From an uncultured Campylobacter sp. (GTDB lineage: Bacteria > Campylobacterota > Campylobacteria > Campylobacterales > Campylobacteraceae), in assembly GCF_937997535.1 (NCBI RefSeq), contig NZ_CALKTT010000058.1:1-15075 (forward strand): a stretch of DNA of 15,075 nucleotides, written 5' to 3'. Below the pieces are notes generated by a model. That model saw only the letters and a list, made by a program, of their open reading frames with translations. It was not told the origin of the DNA and made no database searches. The position numbers and the translations under genes were made by a program. Numbering within the stretch: the first letter of the stretch is position 1; the number at the start of each line of letters is the position of its first letter. Shown here piece after piece: positions 14,286 to 15,075 of the stretch.

Positions 14286-14384
14286 CGCGGCACTTTCGGG
14301 GAAATAAAACGAGTTGTCGCTTTAGGTTTTGCTTAAAAGCTAAAGCTCTTTGCAGGCTAGTGTTTTAAGGCTAAAGGATCAAAT

Positions 14385-15075
14385 TTGAAGACCTTTTTGA
14401 AGACCTTGCTTAAAATCATAAAAAACATCTTTAAAGGTATATTTTATATAGTTGTTTTTATAGGTCTTTTTGCCTTGGCGCTCAAAGTTCAGACCGGCAG
14501 ATTTAAATCAACCTCCTCTCACTATACCGTCACTGCAAATACCAAAGTAGATCCTAACTCCGAGCTAGCCAAATACGTAACGCAAAAGGAGATAAACGCA
14601 GTTGGCTATAGATATTGGGATATAGACGAAGAGGAGGTCAGAGATAATCCCACGATGGAACTTTTGCGCAGGAGCTTAAAATCAAAAGATACGGATAAAA
14701 TTTTAAAATTTATGCAGGATAATAATATAAGCGTAGATACCCCTCTTCATTTCGGCGTTACCCCTTTGATGTATGCTAGCTTTTACGATGATGAAAAAAC
14801 CGCAAAAAAGCTGATAGAGATGGGAGCCGATCTTCATAAGAAAGATAATTACGAGCTATCCCCTATGGCATACGCTATGGAAAATAACGCCACTAAGTCG
14901 GTCAAGCTTTTGCTAGATAGCGGAGTTAAGTTTGACGAAGTAGAGATCGTGCAGGAAACCTACGGCATTATGGATGTCGAAAACTGGATAGATTCTGTAA
15001 GCTTTGACGAAAACGCTACGCCTATTGTGATCGATTTAAACGGCGACGGAGTAAAAACAATATCAAGAAAAAACG
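14385..15075 (+). CDS. Membrane-anchored ankyrin-repeat protein with RTX-type DLNGDG module (partial)
   Basis: An open frame without stops runs from TTG at 14385 off the right edge, giving 230 residues. AAAGGA at 14373-14378 is six bases before the TTG. Residues 1-17 are basic and amphipathic. Residues 18-35 form one membrane helix, so the rest is likely periplasmic. About 90-185 are ankyrin repeats: FGVTPLMYASFYDDEKTAKKLIEMGADLHK, then ELSPMAYAMENNATKSVKLLLDSGVKF. After this comes TPIVIDLNGDGVKTISRKN at 212-230, cut by the edge. This matches the start of the self-processing module in the RTX protein (DPLVVDLGGDGIELIKMNG), with Thr in place of the scissile Asp. The gene is divergent from the exporter gene. 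It may be a partner or protective protein for the RTX protein, but this is inference. Confidence 0.85.
   Translation, partial: MKTFLKTLLKIIKNIFKGIFYIVVFIGLFALALKVQTGRFKSTSSHYTVTANTKVDPNSELAKYVTQKEINAVGYRYWDIDEEEVRDNPTMELLRRSLKSKDTDKILKFMQDNNISVDTPLHFGVTPLMYASFYDDEKTAKKLIEMGADLHKKDNYELSPMAYAMENNATKSVKLLLDSGVKFDEVEIVQETYGIMDVENWIDSVSFDENATPIVIDLNGDGVKTISRKN

Larger units (their letters stand above)
13965..14384. other. Divergent intergenic region with promoter candidates
   Basis: It lies between the start of the exporter gene (minus) and the start of the ankyrin gene (plus). No real gene is seen. It carries a -10 on each strand, a bulged hairpin at 14146-14165, an inverted repeat CCGGATA (14118-14124) with TATCCGG (14157-14163), and a tight hairpin GCTTC-GGA-GAAGC at 14174-14186. 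Confidence 0.55.

Overview
The window looks like part of a Campylobacter genome, probably one of the oral, mid-GC species. This is inferred from AT-rich spacers full of AAATTTTAA-type words, TTG starts behind strong Shine-Dalgarno sites, and protein composition. It was not tested by a database search. The central content is a type I secretion (T1SS) locus with a giant RTX protein.

Layout: (1) 1-256, minus strand: the N-terminus of an exported protein, cut by the window edge. (2) 257-2261: about 2 kb with no convincing gene, pyrimidine-rich on the plus strand, with hairpins and short degenerate repeats. (3) 2262-2990, plus: a 242-aa protein with an N-terminal hydrophobic anchor. (4) 3087-9050, plus: a 1987-aa RTX protein. 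In order it has a unique N-terminus, a degenerate RTX array, two Calx-beta-like units, a FrpC-like Ca2+-dependent self-processing module with an Asp-Pro junction, a helical stretch, three RTX arrays each followed by a haemolysin-related domain, and a C-terminal secretion tail. It contains a 293-bp perfect internal duplication. (5) 9051-9545: a gene-free spacer between convergent genes, rich in inverted repeats. (6) 13964 down to 9546, minus: HlyB-like ABC exporter, antitoxin, RelE/ParE-type toxin, HlyD-like adaptor. A toxin-antitoxin pair therefore sits inside the T1SS gene set. (7) 13965-14384: a divergent promoter region. (8) 14385 to the right edge, plus: a membrane-anchored ankyrin-repeat protein. 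At the edge it begins a motif that matches the start of the self-processing module of the RTX protein.

Working model: the HlyB- and HlyD-like proteins, with an outer-membrane TolC-type channel not seen here, export the RTX protein. Outside the cell Ca2+ would fold the RTX arrays and may trigger Asp-Pro self-cleavage. The small gene directly upstream occupies the position of frpD in the meningococcal frpDC operon and may encode a partner of the RTX protein. The right-edge ankyrin protein may be a second partner, since it seems to carry a related module without the scissile Asp. No HlyC-type acyltransferase is visible, and the RTX N-terminus has no long hydrophobic pore-forming stretch, so an acylated pore-forming haemolysin is unlikely.
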